A DNA stretch of 64,000 nucleotides from Franconibacter helveticus LMG 23732 (GCF_000463115.2 NZ_AWFX01000038.1:33069-97068); one strand, 5' to 3'; counted from the stretch's first letter, positions 49,750 through 58,677 are shown. Made by a program: numbers and translations. The notes: a model not told the origin generated them from the letters alone.

Positions 49750-50762
49750 GTAAGATCCTGATTTCCGAACCTGCGGCCACGGCCTCTGCGTCGCCGTCGT
49801 TTTTTCGGCGTCTGCTGGGTTGGGAAGGCTTTTTGCTGGCGGTGACGCTGCTGGTTTTTATCACCAACGCGCTGGCCTCGCCCTATTTCCTCAACATCTG
49901 GAACCTCTCAGACGCCACCTTTAACTTCACTGAAAAGGCAATCATCGTGCTGCCGATGGCGATGCTGATTATCGCCCGGGAAATCGACCTCTCTGTGGCT
50001 TCCACCATGGCGCTCTGCTCCACGGTGATGGGCTTTTGCGCCCAGGCGGGCATGGGCACGCCGCTGCTGGTTTGCGTCGGGCTTGGGGTGGGCCTGCTGT
50101 GCGGGCTGTTCAACGGCGTGCTGGTGACGCGTTTTAACCTGTCGTCGATTGTTATCACCATCGGCACCATGAGCCTTTATCGCGGCATTACTTATATCCT
50201 GCTTGGCGATCAGGCGCTGAACCACTACCCGGAGAGCTTCGCCTGGTTCGGCCAGGGATATGTCTGGGGCGCGCTCTCTTTTGAGTTCGCGCTCTTTCTT
50301 GTGCTCGCCGCCGCGTTCTGGTTTTTGCTGCACAAAACCAACTTTGGCCGCCGCACTTACGCCATCGGCAATAACCCCACCGGCGCCTGGTTTTCCGGCA
50401 TTAACGTCAAGCGCCACAACCTGATCCTCTTCGCGCTGGTGGGGTTGATGGCGGGGCTTGCCGCCGTGCTGCTGACCTCGCGGCTTGGCAGCACGCGCCC
50501 GACCATCGCGCTCGGCTGGGAGCTTAGCGTGGTGACCATGGCGGTGCTGGGCGGCGTCAATATTCTTGGCGGTTCCGGCAGCATGGGAGGCGTGATCATC
50601 GCCGCCTTCCTGATGGGCCTTGTGACTTTCGGCCTGAGCCTGCTCAACGTGCCGGGCATTGTGATGTCGATTATTGTCGGCCTGATGCTGATTACGGTGA
50701 TCACGCTGCCGATTATCACCCGCCGCCTGCTGCAACGCAGAAAACTTCAGCCGGAGAGATAA
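49746..50762 (+). CDS. Rhamnose ABC transporter, permease 2
   Basis: A 338-residue RbsC/LsrD-type permease homologous to the preceding one. It has a longer cytoplasmic N-terminus, about nine hydrophobic helices, the motif REIDLSVASTMAL, the segment INVKRHNLILFALVGLMAGL, and the ATPase-coupling loop GGVNILGGSGSMGGVI. It ends in basic residues (RRLLQRRKLQ), as inner-membrane proteins with an inside C-terminus do. It overlaps permease 1 by 4 bp. Confidence 0.87.
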   Translation: MSKILISEPAATASASPSFFRRLLGWEGFLLAVTLLVFITNALASPYFLNIWNLSDATFNFTEKAIIVLPMAMLIIAREIDLSVASTMALCSTVMGFCAQAGMGTPLLVCVGLGVGLLCGLFNGVLVTRFNLSSIVITIGTMSLYRGITYILLGDQALNHYPESFAWFGQGYVWGALSFEFALFLVLAAAFWFLLHKTNFGRRTYAIGNNPTGAWFSGINVKRHNLILFALVGLMAGLAAVLLTSRLGSTRPTIALGWELSVVTMAVLGGVNILGGSGSMGGVIIAAFLMGLVTFGLSLLNVPGIVMSIIVGLMLITVITLPIITRRLLQRRKLQPER

Positions 50763-50824
50763 ATTCCTCCGGCGACAAGGAATTTTGCCGCCGGAAAAAT
50801 CGCAGCAAATTAAAGGAGAGAATC

Positions 50825-51973
50825 ATGAGCTTTATGTTGGCGTTACCAAAAATCAGCCTGCATGGCGCAGGCGCGATAGGCGATATGGTGAAACTGGTGG
50901 CGGGGAAACCCTGGGGCAAAGCGCTGATCGTCACCGACGGGCAGCTGGTGAAGCTTGGCCTGCTGGAGAGCCTTTTCGCCGCGCTGGACGCGCATCAGCT
51001 CTCTTATGAGCTGTTTGACGAGGTTTTCCCCAACCCCACCGAGGCGCTAGTGCAAAAAGGTTACGACGCTTACCGAAACGCCGAATGTGATTACCTGATA
51101 GCCTTCGGCGGCGGCAGCCCGATTGATACCGCCAAGGCGATCAAAATTCTTACCGCCAACCCCGGTCCCTCCACCGGCTATGCCGGCGTCGGCAAAGTGA
51201 CACACCCCGGCGTGCCGCTGGTGGCCATTAACACCACGGCAGGCACCGCCGCGGAGATGACCAGCAATGCGGTGATCATCGATTCCGACCGCCAGGTGAA
51301 AGAGGTCATCATCGACCCGAACATCATTCCCGATATCGCTGTGGATGACGCCAGCGTGATGCTCGATATTCCTGCCGCGGTGACCGCCGCCACCGGCATG
51401 GACGCGCTGACCCACGCGGTGGAAGCCTATGTTTCTGTCGGCGCGCATCCGCTGACCGACGCCAACGCGCTGGAGGCGATACGCCTGATTAGCCAGTGGC
51501 TGCCGAAGGCGGTGGAAGAGGGCCATAACCTCGAAGCGCGTGAAATGATGGCCTACGGTCAGTATCTGGCGGGCATGGCGTTTAACAGCGCCGGTCTGGG
51601 TCTGGTGCATGCATTGGCCCACCAGCCGGGCGCGACGCACAACCTGCCGCACGGCGTCTGCAACGCCATTCTCTTACCGATTATCGAAAACTTTAACCGT
51701 CCGAACGCCGTGGCGCGCTTTGCCCGCGTGGCGCAGGCGATGGGCGTGAATACGCAGGGCATGAGCGACGAGCAGGCGAGCCAGCAGGCGATTGCCGCCA
51801 TCCGCGCCCTTTCCGCCCGTGTGGGCATTCCTTCCGGCTTCAGCCAGCTTGGCGTAACCAAAGCGGATATCGAAGGCTGGCTTGATAACGCGCTGGCGGA
51901 CCCGTGCGCGCCCTGCAACCCGCGCAGCGCCACCCGCGACGAGGTGCGCGAGCTTTATCTGGAGGCGTTATGA
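50825..51973 (+). CDS. fucO: Lactaldehyde reductase (FucO-type, iron-dependent alcohol dehydrogenase)
   Basis: A 382-residue group III dehydrogenase that reduces L-lactaldehyde to L-1,2-propanediol with NADH. It has the nucleotide motif [13 protein letters not shown] (94-106), and likely iron ligands Asp193 and His197 ([12 protein letters not shown]) and His262 and His276 ([20 protein letters not shown]). In E. coli this enzyme is encoded in the fucose regulon and borrowed for rhamnose. Here it sits 62 bp after the rhamnose importer and overlaps rhaM by 4 bp, so it should be co-expressed with RhaD, which makes its substrate. The symbol is by family. Confidence 0.88.
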   Translation: MSFMLALPKISLHGAGAIGDMVKLVAGKPWGKALIVTDGQLVKLGLLESLFAALDAHQLSYELFDEVFPNPTEALVQKGYDAYRNAECDYLIAFGGGSPIDTAKAIKILTANPGPSTGYAGVGKVTHPGVPLVAINTTAGTAAEMTSNAVIIDSDRQVKEVIIDPNIIPDIAVDDASVMLDIPAAVTAATGMDALTHAVEAYVSVGAHPLTDANALEAIRLISQWLPKAVEEGHNLEAREMMAYGQYLAGMAFNSAGLGLVHALAHQPGATHNLPHGVCNAILLPIIENFNRPNAVARFARVAQAMGVNTQGMSDEQASQQAIAAIRALSARVGIPSGFSQLGVTKADIEGWLDNALADPCAPCNPRSATRDEVRELYLEAL

Positions 51974-52284
51974 TCCGCAAAGCGTTTGTTATGCAGGTCA
52001 ATCCCGGCGCCCATGAAGAGTACGAACGCCGCCACTCCCCCATCTGGCCGGAGCTGGAGGCGGTGCTGAAGCAGCACGGCGCGCATCACTACGCGATCTA
52101 TCTCGACGCCGGGCGTAACCTGCTGTTCGCCACCGTTGAGATTGAATCCGAAGAGCGCTGGAACGCGGTAGCAAACACCGAGGTCTGCCAGCGCTGGTGG
52201 CAATATATGCGGGAGATTATGCCTTCAAACCCGGACAACAGCCCGATAAGCCAGGAGTTAAAAGCGGTGTTTTATCTGGCGTAA
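51970..52284 (+). CDS. rhaM: L-rhamnose mutarotase
   Basis: A 104-residue dimeric ferredoxin-fold enzyme that interconverts alpha- and beta-L-rhamnose, giving the isomerase its preferred anomer. Catalytic His22 (ERRHSPIW) and the [19 protein letters not shown] and [13 protein letters not shown] segments match E. coli RhaM (YiiL), also 104 residues. The ATG overlaps the stop of the reductase gene by 4 bp. It is the last gene of the rhamnose cluster. Confidence 0.95.
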   Translation: MIRKAFVMQVNPGAHEEYERRHSPIWPELEAVLKQHGAHHYAIYLDAGRNLLFATVEIESEERWNAVANTEVCQRWWQYMREIMPSNPDNSPISQELKAVFYLA

Positions 52285-52299
52285 GTGGGTAGTGGGGAT

Positions 52300-52324
52300 G
52301 GCGGGTAAGCGAAGCGCACCCGCC
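52300..52324. repeat. REP-like hairpin / terminator between rhaM and melY
   Basis: GGCGGGT and ACCCGCC arms enclose AAGCGAAGCGC. The motif GCGGGTAAGCG...CGCACCCGC is a common enterobacterial REP form. It lies between two convergent genes and probably ends both transcripts. Confidence 0.6.
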
Positions 52325-52350
52325 ACTCTTTGCCTCACCCGCCGCCAGCC

Positions 52351-53613
52351 TTACACCTTCACGGTCTCTTTTAAGGCCACACCGGGCCGATGGTTGGAAA
52401 GCGTAAACGCCGAAACCAGCGTTATCCCCAGCACGATGCTGCCGAGGATCAGGTAAGTGTCCTGGAAGCCTATCCGGTCATACATATTGCCGGCAAAGGC
52501 GGAGAGGAAAATCGCCGCCATCTGCTTGGCGAACTGGAAGCCAATCAGGTAGATGGTCGCCGAGAGCCGCGTATCGAACACGCCGGTGATGTATTTAAAC
52601 GCGCCCACCAGCAGGAACGGCACTTCCAGCGCGTGCAGCATCTTCAGCGCGATAACTTCATACACCGTGGTGGCGAATGCCGAACCGATGATACGCGTAG
52701 CCATAATAGCGCCCGCTATCAGCAGCGTGTTTTTCGCGCCGATGCGGTTAATTATCCATGGCGAGCAGAACATAATCACGGCGTTGCACAGCTCGCCCGC
52801 CGTGGTGGCGAAGCCGAACGCCTGCGTGCCTGCCTGCGGCGTCGGGAAGAATGATTTAAAAAAGGTAGCAAACTGCTGGTCGAAGACGTCATAAACGCAG
52901 GCCACGCCAACAACATAGAGAATAAACATCCACAGCTTCGGCAGACGAAACAGCCCCAGCGCCATTTTCGCCGTCACCTGCGGCTGGTTGGCGCCGAGCG
53001 CGTTCATCACCTGCGCCGTGGGGTTGGCGCGCGGCCGGGCGATGAGCAGCAGCACCATCAGCACTACCGCCGCGCCGGAGCCCATCCAGAAGACCATCGC
53101 CGGGTTAACGTTAAACAGCATGCCCGCGGTAGACGCGCACAGTCCCCAGCCGAGACAGCCGAACATCCGCGCTTTGCCGTACTCAAAAGCGCTGCTGCGG
53201 CTCACGCGCTCAATGTACGCTTCAATGGCCCCGGAGCCGGAAGAGAAGCAAAAGCCGATGTACAGCCCGCCCGCCAGCGCGCCGAGCCAGATGTTCACCT
53301 TCAAAAGCGGCCCGAACACCCACAGGAAGAATGGCGCGAACAGCACCAGTAAGGTCGTGATGATCCATAACAGATGCTTTCTCAGCCCGAGCTTGTCGGA
53401 AATCACCCCCAGCACCGGCTGAAAAGCGATCGCGAACAGCGACATGCAGGAAAAGACAATCCCGGTATCGGTTTTATTCAGGCCAATCACATCCGACAGC
53501 CAGATAGGCAGAAACGGAAAGCAGGTGGCCATAATGAAGAAGTAGAAAAAGAAGAAGAGGCCGAAAATCCAGAAATTTGGGTTGTTTTTGTAGGTACAGG
53601 CGGTCGTCGTCAT
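52351..53613 (-). CDS. melY: Melibiose/lactose-type sugar:H+ symporter (MelY/LacY family)
   Basis: A 420-residue oligosaccharide:H+ symporter of the major facilitator superfamily with 12 hydrophobic helices. It closely resembles Enterobacter cloacae MelY and, less so, E. coli LacY: NFWIFGLFFFFYFFIMATCF at the start, DKLGLRKHLLW loop, KARMFGCLGWGLCAS (the LacY ARMFGC region) and YDVFDQQFATFF. The start is MTTTACTYKNNPNF (53613); 20 further in-frame residues upstream are not conserved. It lies 56 bp after the alpha-galactosidase gene in the same direction, so the substrate is probably melibiose or a related alpha-galactoside. Confidence 0.85.
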   Translation of the reverse strand: MTTTACTYKNNPNFWIFGLFFFFYFFIMATCFPFLPIWLSDVIGLNKTDTGIVFSCMSLFAIAFQPVLGVISDKLGLRKHLLWIITTLLVLFAPFFLWVFGPLLKVNIWLGALAGGLYIGFCFSSGSGAIEAYIERVSRSSAFEYGKARMFGCLGWGLCASTAGMLFNVNPAMVFWMGSGAAVVLMVLLLIARPRANPTAQVMNALGANQPQVTAKMALGLFRLPKLWMFILYVVGVACVYDVFDQQFATFFKSFFPTPQAGTQAFGFATTAGELCNAVIMFCSPWIINRIGAKNTLLIAGAIMATRIIGSAFATTVYEVIALKMLHALEVPFLLVGAFKYITGVFDTRLSATIYLIGFQFAKQMAAIFLSAFAGNMYDRIGFQDTYLILGSIVLGITLVSAFTLSNHRPGVALKETVKV

Positions 53614-53669
53614 TATCGTTATCCTTGCAAAGCACACCGTTACGGCGCCGCGTGAACGGCGCCCCACCT

Positions 53670-55793
53670 TCACACGCGTTCAAACGCAATCAAAATGGCG
53701 CTTTCCGGATCCAGCACCGGTAGTTGCAACCCCGCCTGCGCCAGCCATTCTCCCGTCGCGCTCAGCGGCTCGTTCATCCAGCCAGGCAGTTTACGCATGG
53801 TATGTCCGCCCTCGCCGGTAAGAGCGATATTCGGGTGATCCACCAGCCGCACCTGATAACGCGCGCCCGGCTCAAGCCCCGGCACCCGCAGCGCGCCCGG
53901 CAGCGTGTAGTCCGGCATCGCCAGCTGGCTGACCAGAAACAGCCCCTGCCTTTTATCCTGGCTCACCACGCCCTGTACCTGGGTGGACGGTTCCGGCATC
54001 GCCACGCGCCACAGGTTGCCGCTATGGATAAGCCCGCGCCATTGTTTATAAAGCGCGGCGTAGCGACGGTAGCCCGCCTGCTCGTCGGCGTCCGCCTTTA
54101 CCGGGTCCAGCTCCAGCCCCAGATGGCCAAACAGCGCCGTCAGGCCGCGAAATTCAATACTGTGCTGGCGGAAGGTGGCGTGACAGCGGCGGTTGCCGAT
54201 GTGCGCGCCCATCACTTCCGGCGGGAAGAAATAGCTCATGCCGCGCTGAATGGTGTTTCGCTCCAGCGCATCGTTGTTATCAGAAGCCCAGAAGCGGTGG
54301 CAGCGGGTCAGCACTTCGTAATCAATGCGCCCGCCGCCGGAAGCGCAGGACTCAAACTCCACCTGCGGGAAGCGGCTGCGCAGCGTATCAAGCAGGCGAT
54401 AGAACTGGCGCGTCTGCGCGTCCGCTGCCGCCCTGCCCTCATGCCCCGGCTGCACCAGCTCGCGGTTCATATCCCACTTCACGTAATCCACCGGGTGCTC
54501 GCCAAGCAGCCAGCTCATCCGCTCCAGTAAATAGTCAAACGCTTCGGCAATGTTCAGGTTAAGCACCCACTGGTGGCGTCCCGTCGCCTGCGGATAGCCC
54601 GGCAGCGCCAGTACCCAGTCCGGGTGGGCGCGGCAGAGATCGGAATTGGGGTTGATCATCTCCGGCTCCACCCAGATGCCAAATTCCATGCCGAGCGATT
54701 TCACATGCTGAATAACCGGCATAAGGCCGTCGGGGTATTTTTTCTCGTCGAGATACCAGTCGCCGAGCGCCGCGTGGTCATCGTTGCGCCCCCTGAACCA
54801 GCCATCGTCGATGATAAAACGCTCCACGCCAAGCTCCGCCGCCTGGGTCGCCATCTGCATGATGTATTCCGGCTTGTGGTCGAAGTAGATCCCTTCCCAG
54901 GTATTGAGGTGCACCGGGCGGGGCTTGTTGCCGGGAAAGCGGATAACTTCGTCGCGCAGAAAACGGTGGAACTGCTGGCTCATGCCGTTCAGCCCCTGCG
55001 TGGAGTGGCTGGCGTAAAGCCAGGGGGTGTGCAGCGTTTCGCCCTCTTCCAGCGCGATTTCACCCGGCAAATAGAGCGCTTCGGCCTGAAGGTAGCGGCG
55101 GCCGTCGGTTTTGACCTCACACTTTAGCCGGTGGTTGCCGCTCCAGCCCAGATGCGCGCCCCACACTTCGCCATGCTGCTCGCCGAACTTTTGCGTGCCG
55201 GCGATAAGCGCCGGAAAATGCTCGTGAGAGGTGCGCCCGCGGCGGTTTTCCAGCACAAAACCGTCGTGGCTCAACACGACGCGGTGCGGCTGAAACTCCC
55301 GGATCCAGCGGCCATGAAACGCCATGACCTCAAAAGCCCGTTCAGCAACAGGCAGCGTTACCGCCAGACGGTTAACCTGCCAGGCGCCGGCGCGGCGGTT
55401 AGTCAGGCCGTGCCGCGCCTTCAGCACGCCGCTTTGCGACAGCGCCAGCTCGCTTTCCAGCCGCAGGCCCGCATTCACATCTTCACTCACAATAAGCAGC
55501 GTTTCGCCCTGCTGGCGCACTTCTACGGTTGTAAATACCGGCGAAGCGTCCAGCCCGTTGCGGTGACCTTCAATGCCCGGCGAGCCAAACAGACCATGAC
55601 CCCCTTCCGCCATCAGCGTGACGGGGGAATCGGTATCAAGCCGCCCGTTGGCGACCGGGCGCTGCAAACTTTCGCAATCTTGCGCGGAAAAGTGGGCAAG
55701 ATGCGGCCCCCAGTAGACTATTTCGGCAAACGGCCGGGTTTTGACGACGATGTCCGTAACGGGACTGGCAAGGCGGTAAAAAACAGCTTCCAT
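53670..55793 (-). CDS. Alpha-galactosidase, glycoside hydrolase family 36
   Basis: A 707-residue cytoplasmic enzyme (no signal peptide) that removes terminal alpha-1,6-galactose from melibiose and raffinose sugars. It has an N-terminal beta-supersandwich (about 1-300), a TIM barrel (about 310-640) and a C-terminal beta domain. The nucleophile is Asp441 in YVKWDMNRE. The acid/base lies in the FWASDNNDALER block (Asp505/508). Substrate-binding residues sit in FIIDDGWF, IWVEPEMI and ESCASGGGRID. It is RafA/AgaA-like and unrelated to the NAD-dependent GH4 enzyme MelA of E. coli. It is downstream of a LacI-type repressor and two palindromes. Confidence 0.92.
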   Translation of the reverse strand: MEAVFYRLASPVTDIVVKTRPFAEIVYWGPHLAHFSAQDCESLQRPVANGRLDTDSPVTLMAEGGHGLFGSPGIEGHRNGLDASPVFTTVEVRQQGETLLIVSEDVNAGLRLESELALSQSGVLKARHGLTNRRAGAWQVNRLAVTLPVAERAFEVMAFHGRWIREFQPHRVVLSHDGFVLENRRGRTSHEHFPALIAGTQKFGEQHGEVWGAHLGWSGNHRLKCEVKTDGRRYLQAEALYLPGEIALEEGETLHTPWLYASHSTQGLNGMSQQFHRFLRDEVIRFPGNKPRPVHLNTWEGIYFDHKPEYIMQMATQAAELGVERFIIDDGWFRGRNDDHAALGDWYLDEKKYPDGLMPVIQHVKSLGMEFGIWVEPEMINPNSDLCRAHPDWVLALPGYPQATGRHQWVLNLNIAEAFDYLLERMSWLLGEHPVDYVKWDMNRELVQPGHEGRAAADAQTRQFYRLLDTLRSRFPQVEFESCASGGGRIDYEVLTRCHRFWASDNNDALERNTIQRGMSYFFPPEVMGAHIGNRRCHATFRQHSIEFRGLTALFGHLGLELDPVKADADEQAGYRRYAALYKQWRGLIHSGNLWRVAMPEPSTQVQGVVSQDKRQGLFLVSQLAMPDYTLPGALRVPGLEPGARYQVRLVDHPNIALTGEGGHTMRKLPGWMNEPLSATGEWLAQAGLQLPVLDPESAILIAFERV

Positions 55794-55829
55794 TAAGCAT
55801 CTCCTGTTTCAGGTATGCTTTTACTGTTG

Positions 55830-55847
55830 ATCCGAAACGTTTCGGAT
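55830..55847. promoter_or_regulatory. LacI-type operator 1 of the alpha-galactoside operon
   Basis: ATCCGAAACGTTTCGGAT is a perfect 18-bp palindrome with the central CG typical of LacI/GalR-family sites. It lies 37-54 bp upstream of the alpha-galactosidase start, next to the repressor gene. Confidence 0.8.
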
Positions 55848-55852
55848 GCCAA

Positions 55853-55866
55853 CCCAAACGTTTTGG
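55853..55866. promoter_or_regulatory. LacI-type operator 2 of the alpha-galactoside operon
   Basis: CCCAAACGTTTTGG is an imperfect palindrome with the same AAACGTTT core as operator 1. The two centres are about 21 bp (two helical turns) apart, which would allow cooperative binding on one DNA face. Confidence 0.7.
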
Positions 55867-55910
55867 ATCTGTGATCGCAGCACGATTTTGCAGGCTAAAA
55901 AAGGCGGGAT

Positions 55911-56913
55911 TTATGCTGGCGTATGGAGCGTGGCGCCAGGGAGAAAATCGGGTTGCCAGAGCGAGCTGGTCGACCGGTACGCCGGCAATCAAATGCCGGA
56001 CCATGTCGGCTATCTGGCGGCCCACCCCTTCGCGGGTGGACTGGATAACGGCCGCCACGTCCGTTTCCACGATGCTGTCCGGCGGCAGGCCATCGTAGAC
56101 CACCAGCGAAACAGCGTTATCGCCGTGCAACTGGCCGAGCGTTTGCAGCGCCATTGCCGCGCCGTCGCCGAGGGTGTTGCAGTCGGTCACTATCGCCGTA
56201 GGCGGCACGGGCTGCGCCAGCAAATCCATCGTCGCTTTGTAGCCCGCGCGGCGGGTGGGCGGCAACATGCGCAACCCGCTGTCATTAAGCTGATGGGCTC
56301 TGAGCGCGTCGCGCCAGCCTTCGCGGCGCTGGGTGATAAACGCCTGGCTGTTGTTTTCGCCAAGCAGCGCGATGCGCTGGTGACCAAGCGCAATTAACCG
56401 CTGCGTCGCCTGATACATCCCGGCATGGTTATCAAAATCAAACCAGGCGTAGGGCGCGGCAAGCTGGCTGCGGCCAAGCGCCAGGAAGGGAAAATTCGCC
56501 GCCTGAAGCTGCCGCAGACGCGGGTCGTTATCAAGCGTATGCGCAACGATAAGCGCATCCACGCGGCGGCTTTGCACCAGCCGCATGTAGCTGTGGCTGT
56601 CCGCCAGATCGTCATCGGCAATAAGCAGCAAATCAATTTCATGCCGCGCCAGCTCGCGGCTTATCTCGCCGACCATCTCCATAAACACGCTGTTATTGAG
56701 CGGCACCGGGTGCACCGGAAAAACCAGCCCCACGGCGTCGATTTTGCCCATCTTCAGGCGGCGGGCGAAGGTGTTAGGCCGGTAGCCGCGAGCCTGCGCG
56801 GTTGCCTCAACGCGGGCGCGCGTCTCTTTTGAGACATCGTCATAGCCGTTCAGCGCGCGGCTGACGGTGGTCACAGAGAGTCCGAGTTCTTTGGCGATGG
56901 CTTTAAGCGACAT
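55911..56913 (-). pseudogene. LacI-family alpha-galactoside repressor with a C-terminal frameshift
   Basis: The first ~316 residues are a normal LacI/GalR repressor: helix-turn-helix SLKAIAKELGLSVTTVSRAL (2-21), hinge and sugar-binding core. As written, the frame then leaves the family and runs on to 55636, through both operators and into the alpha-galactosidase gene, giving 425 residues. If one base is skipped near 55960-55965 (after VDQL), the sequence reads LWQPDFLPGATLHTPA and stops at TAA 55911. That gives a family-standard length of about 333 and a typical C-terminus. A +1 shift (or 2-base loss) in the last 5% is therefore present, either real or a sequencing error. The N-terminal part may still bind DNA. 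Confidence 0.8.
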
Positions 56914-56981
56914 ACGATCCCCGTATCCATGGTGAAAACCCGGCTAGTTTCGCCCATCGCCTCTATGGAGTCCATAAAACA

Positions 56982-57358
56982 AAAAAAGCGCCCGCAGGCG
57001 CTCTTTCGACAAAGTTTCGTTTATTTGCTCAGTTCGGCAGTCATGTGAACCTGGTTGCCGGTGAACGCTTCGGTGATGCGGTAAGAAGCGCCTGCGTCTT
57101 TGGCCTGCGCGGCGATTTTTGCTTCCGCGCCGGAGAGCGTGGTGTCGGTCGCGGTGACGGTCTGACCAGCGAAAGCGCCAAAAGCAGAAGAGAGAGCGAT
57201 AACTGCAACAAAATTTTTGATAGTGTTCATGGTAAAATCCTTCCGGTAGTTTGTTCAGGGAGAAGGCTGCTTGCCTTCGATGTGAGTAATAATAGACCTG
57301 CACTCACGGAACAAAAAGCGGAAGGATTTGCCGTTATAAGTCAAAATTTTTGAATGTT
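56982..57358. repeat. 377-bp direct repeat, copy 1
   Basis: Aligns without gaps to 58999-59375 (offset 2017) with about nine mismatches, i.e. near 97-98% identity. It carries a whole small gene, its terminator hairpin (AGCGCC-CGCA-GGCGCT, at 56987-57002) and its promoter region. The right edge ends 6 bp before the XRE-cupin regulator stop. Confidence 0.92.
57021..57230 (-). CDS. DUF1471 (YdgH/BhsA/McbA-like) small secreted protein, copy 1
   Basis: A 69-residue protein with a signal peptide (about 1-21, ending AFA) and a mature domain of about 48 residues. Its pattern AAQAKDAGASYRITEAFTGN...HMTAELSK resembles the C-terminal DUF1471 fold of BhsA, McbA and YhcN (stress- and biofilm-related periplasmic proteins). 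It should be exported to the periplasm. It differs from copy 2 only at two residues in the signal peptide (Asn6/Thr and Ile11/Val). The specific function is unknown. Confidence 0.8.
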   Translation of the reverse strand: MNTIKNFVAVIALSSAFGAFAGQTVTATDTTLSGAEAKIAAQAKDAGASYRITEAFTGNQVHMTAELSK

Positions 57359-57363
57359 GTGTC

Positions 57364-57912
57364 TCAGTTCTGCTCCGCCACCAGTATCGCCTCGGTATCA
57401 GGCTCCAGCGCGCGGAAAATATGCTCCTGATCGCCAGGATAACAGATGTAATCGCCCGCGCTCAGCTCTTCCGGAGCTTGCGTCAGCCCGACCAGCGCCC
57501 GGCCACGCGTCACGATGATGTGCTCGACAGAACCGGCGGGATGAGGGTGCGAAAGACGCTCTCCGCCAGGCTCAGTTAACAACAAGTAGATGTCGCGCCG
57601 CGCTCCCGGCGGGCAGGCCGCAAGCAAAATCGCCTTGTATTGCGCAAGCTCGGCGTTGACGGCCAGCCCTTCGCCGCGACGGATCACCTGCGTCTTTGGG
57701 CTTTGCGGCTCCATCAGTCGCGCAAAGGGAATATCGAGCGCCACGCACAACGCCCAGAGCGTTTCGAGGCTGGGGTTGCCGTTGCCGCTTTCCAGTTGGG
57801 AAAGAGTCGATTTGGCGATGCCCGCCCGACGGGCTACTTCAGCCAGCGAAAGCCCGGCGCGGGTTCGCTCGCGCACCAGACTTTTGGCGATTACGCTTAT
57901 CGGCTGCGTCAT
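57364..57912 (-). CDS. XRE-family regulator with C-terminal cupin domain
   Basis: A 182-residue regulator with an N-terminal Cro/CI helix-turn-helix (about 9-63; SLAEVARRAGIAKSTLSQLE) and a cupin sensor (about 105-180; HPHPAGSVEHIIVTRGRALV, then GDYICYPGDQEHIF). Such proteins commonly control an adjacent amine or amino-acid gene. It is divergent from azlC with a 12-bp perfect palindrome between them, so it is the likely regulator of azlCD. The ligand is unknown. Confidence 0.85.
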   Translation of the reverse strand: MTQPISVIAKSLVRERTRAGLSLAEVARRAGIAKSTLSQLESGNGNPSLETLWALCVALDIPFARLMEPQSPKTQVIRRGEGLAVNAELAQYKAILLAACPPGARRDIYLLLTEPGGERLSHPHPAGSVEHIIVTRGRALVGLTQAPEELSAGDYICYPGDQEHIFRALEPDTEAILVAEQN

Positions 57913-57937
57913 GTCATGCTCCCGTGTTCGCTAAAAA

Positions 57938-57949
57938 GAACGATCGTTC
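57938..57949. promoter_or_regulatory. Palindrome between the XRE-cupin regulator and azlC
   Basis: GAACGATCGTTC is a perfect 12-bp palindrome, 26 bp upstream of the regulator start. Nearby GTTCATTAT occurs twice, 20 bp apart (57973 and 57993), the second touching the azlC start. These are candidate sites for the regulator. Confidence 0.5.
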
Positions 57950-57999
57950 GCCTTGAAAACCCCTCGCGAACTGTTCATTATAATGGTCATTCGTTCATT

Positions 58000-58677
58000 A
58001 TGGCTGAAAAAGGTATGTGGATACACCGTTTCTCTTGCCTGAAAGGCGACATTATAAAGGCTATTTTGCTGGTCTGTCTGGCGGTCGGCGTGGTGGGCGT
58101 CTCTTATGGCTCGCTGGCGATGGCTTACGGCTTCGCGCTGTGGGTGCCGCTGCTGCTCTCGCTCTGCGTACTGGCGGGCGCTTCGGAATTTATTTTTATC
58201 GGCATCGTGGCGAGCGGCGGTAATCCGCTGGCGGCAGCGGCGGCGGGCCTGCTGGTCAACGCGCGCCATTTACCGTTCGGTATAACGGTGCGCGACCTGG
58301 TAGGCCAGGGCGCGGCGCGGCTGCTCGGCTCGCACATTATGAATGACGAGAGCGTGGTGTTCGGTTTATCGCAATCCACTCCCGAGACGCGCAAAGCCGC
58401 CTACTGGCTGTGCGGACTTGGCGTCGCGCTTTTCTGGCCGCTTGGCGTGATTGTCGGCGTGGCGGTGGGCAAGCTGCTGCCCGCGCCGGAAACCATTGGC
58501 CTGGACGCGGTATTTCCGGCGATTCTGTTAGCGCTGGTGCTGCCTGCGCTGAAAAAGAAAACCACGCTTATTCGCGCCGGTAGCGGCGCGGCGATCTCGC
58601 TTGCCGCTGTTCCTTTCGCCCCGGTGGGGCTGCCGGTGTTGCTCTCTTTAGCCGGTTTACTGACGAGGAAGAAATGA
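58000..58677 (+). CDS. azlC: AzlC-family branched-chain amino-acid exporter, large subunit
   Basis: A 225-residue inner-membrane protein with about six hydrophobic helices. The AzlC/YgaZ family motifs are present: VGVSYGSLAMAYGF, LAGASEFIFIGI (compare the usual AGxxQF block) and LLVNARHLPFGI. With AzlD it exports branched-chain amino acids or related compounds. The start is uncertain: ATG 58000 (MAEKGMWIHRF) or 58015, as neither has a strong ribosome site. An upstream extension of the frame overlaps the divergent regulator and is rejected. Confidence 0.85.
   Translation: MAEKGMWIHRFSCLKGDIIKAILLVCLAVGVVGVSYGSLAMAYGFALWVPLLLSLCVLAGASEFIFIGIVASGGNPLAAAAAGLLVNARHLPFGITVRDLVGQGAARLLGSHIMNDESVVFGLSQSTPETRKAAYWLCGLGVALFWPLGVIVGVAVGKLLPAPETIGLDAVFPAILLALVLPALKKKTTLIRAGSGAAISLAAVPFAPVGLPVLLSLAGLLTRKK

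Noticed and set aside
55636-55910. C-terminal extension of the LacI-type repressor
   Set aside because: It passes through two operator palindromes and into the alpha-galactosidase coding region, and a family-like end exists one base out of frame.
57640-57999. N-terminal extension of azlC
   Set aside because: It would overlap most of the divergent XRE-cupin gene; the AzlC family begins near the first hydrophobic helix after 58000.
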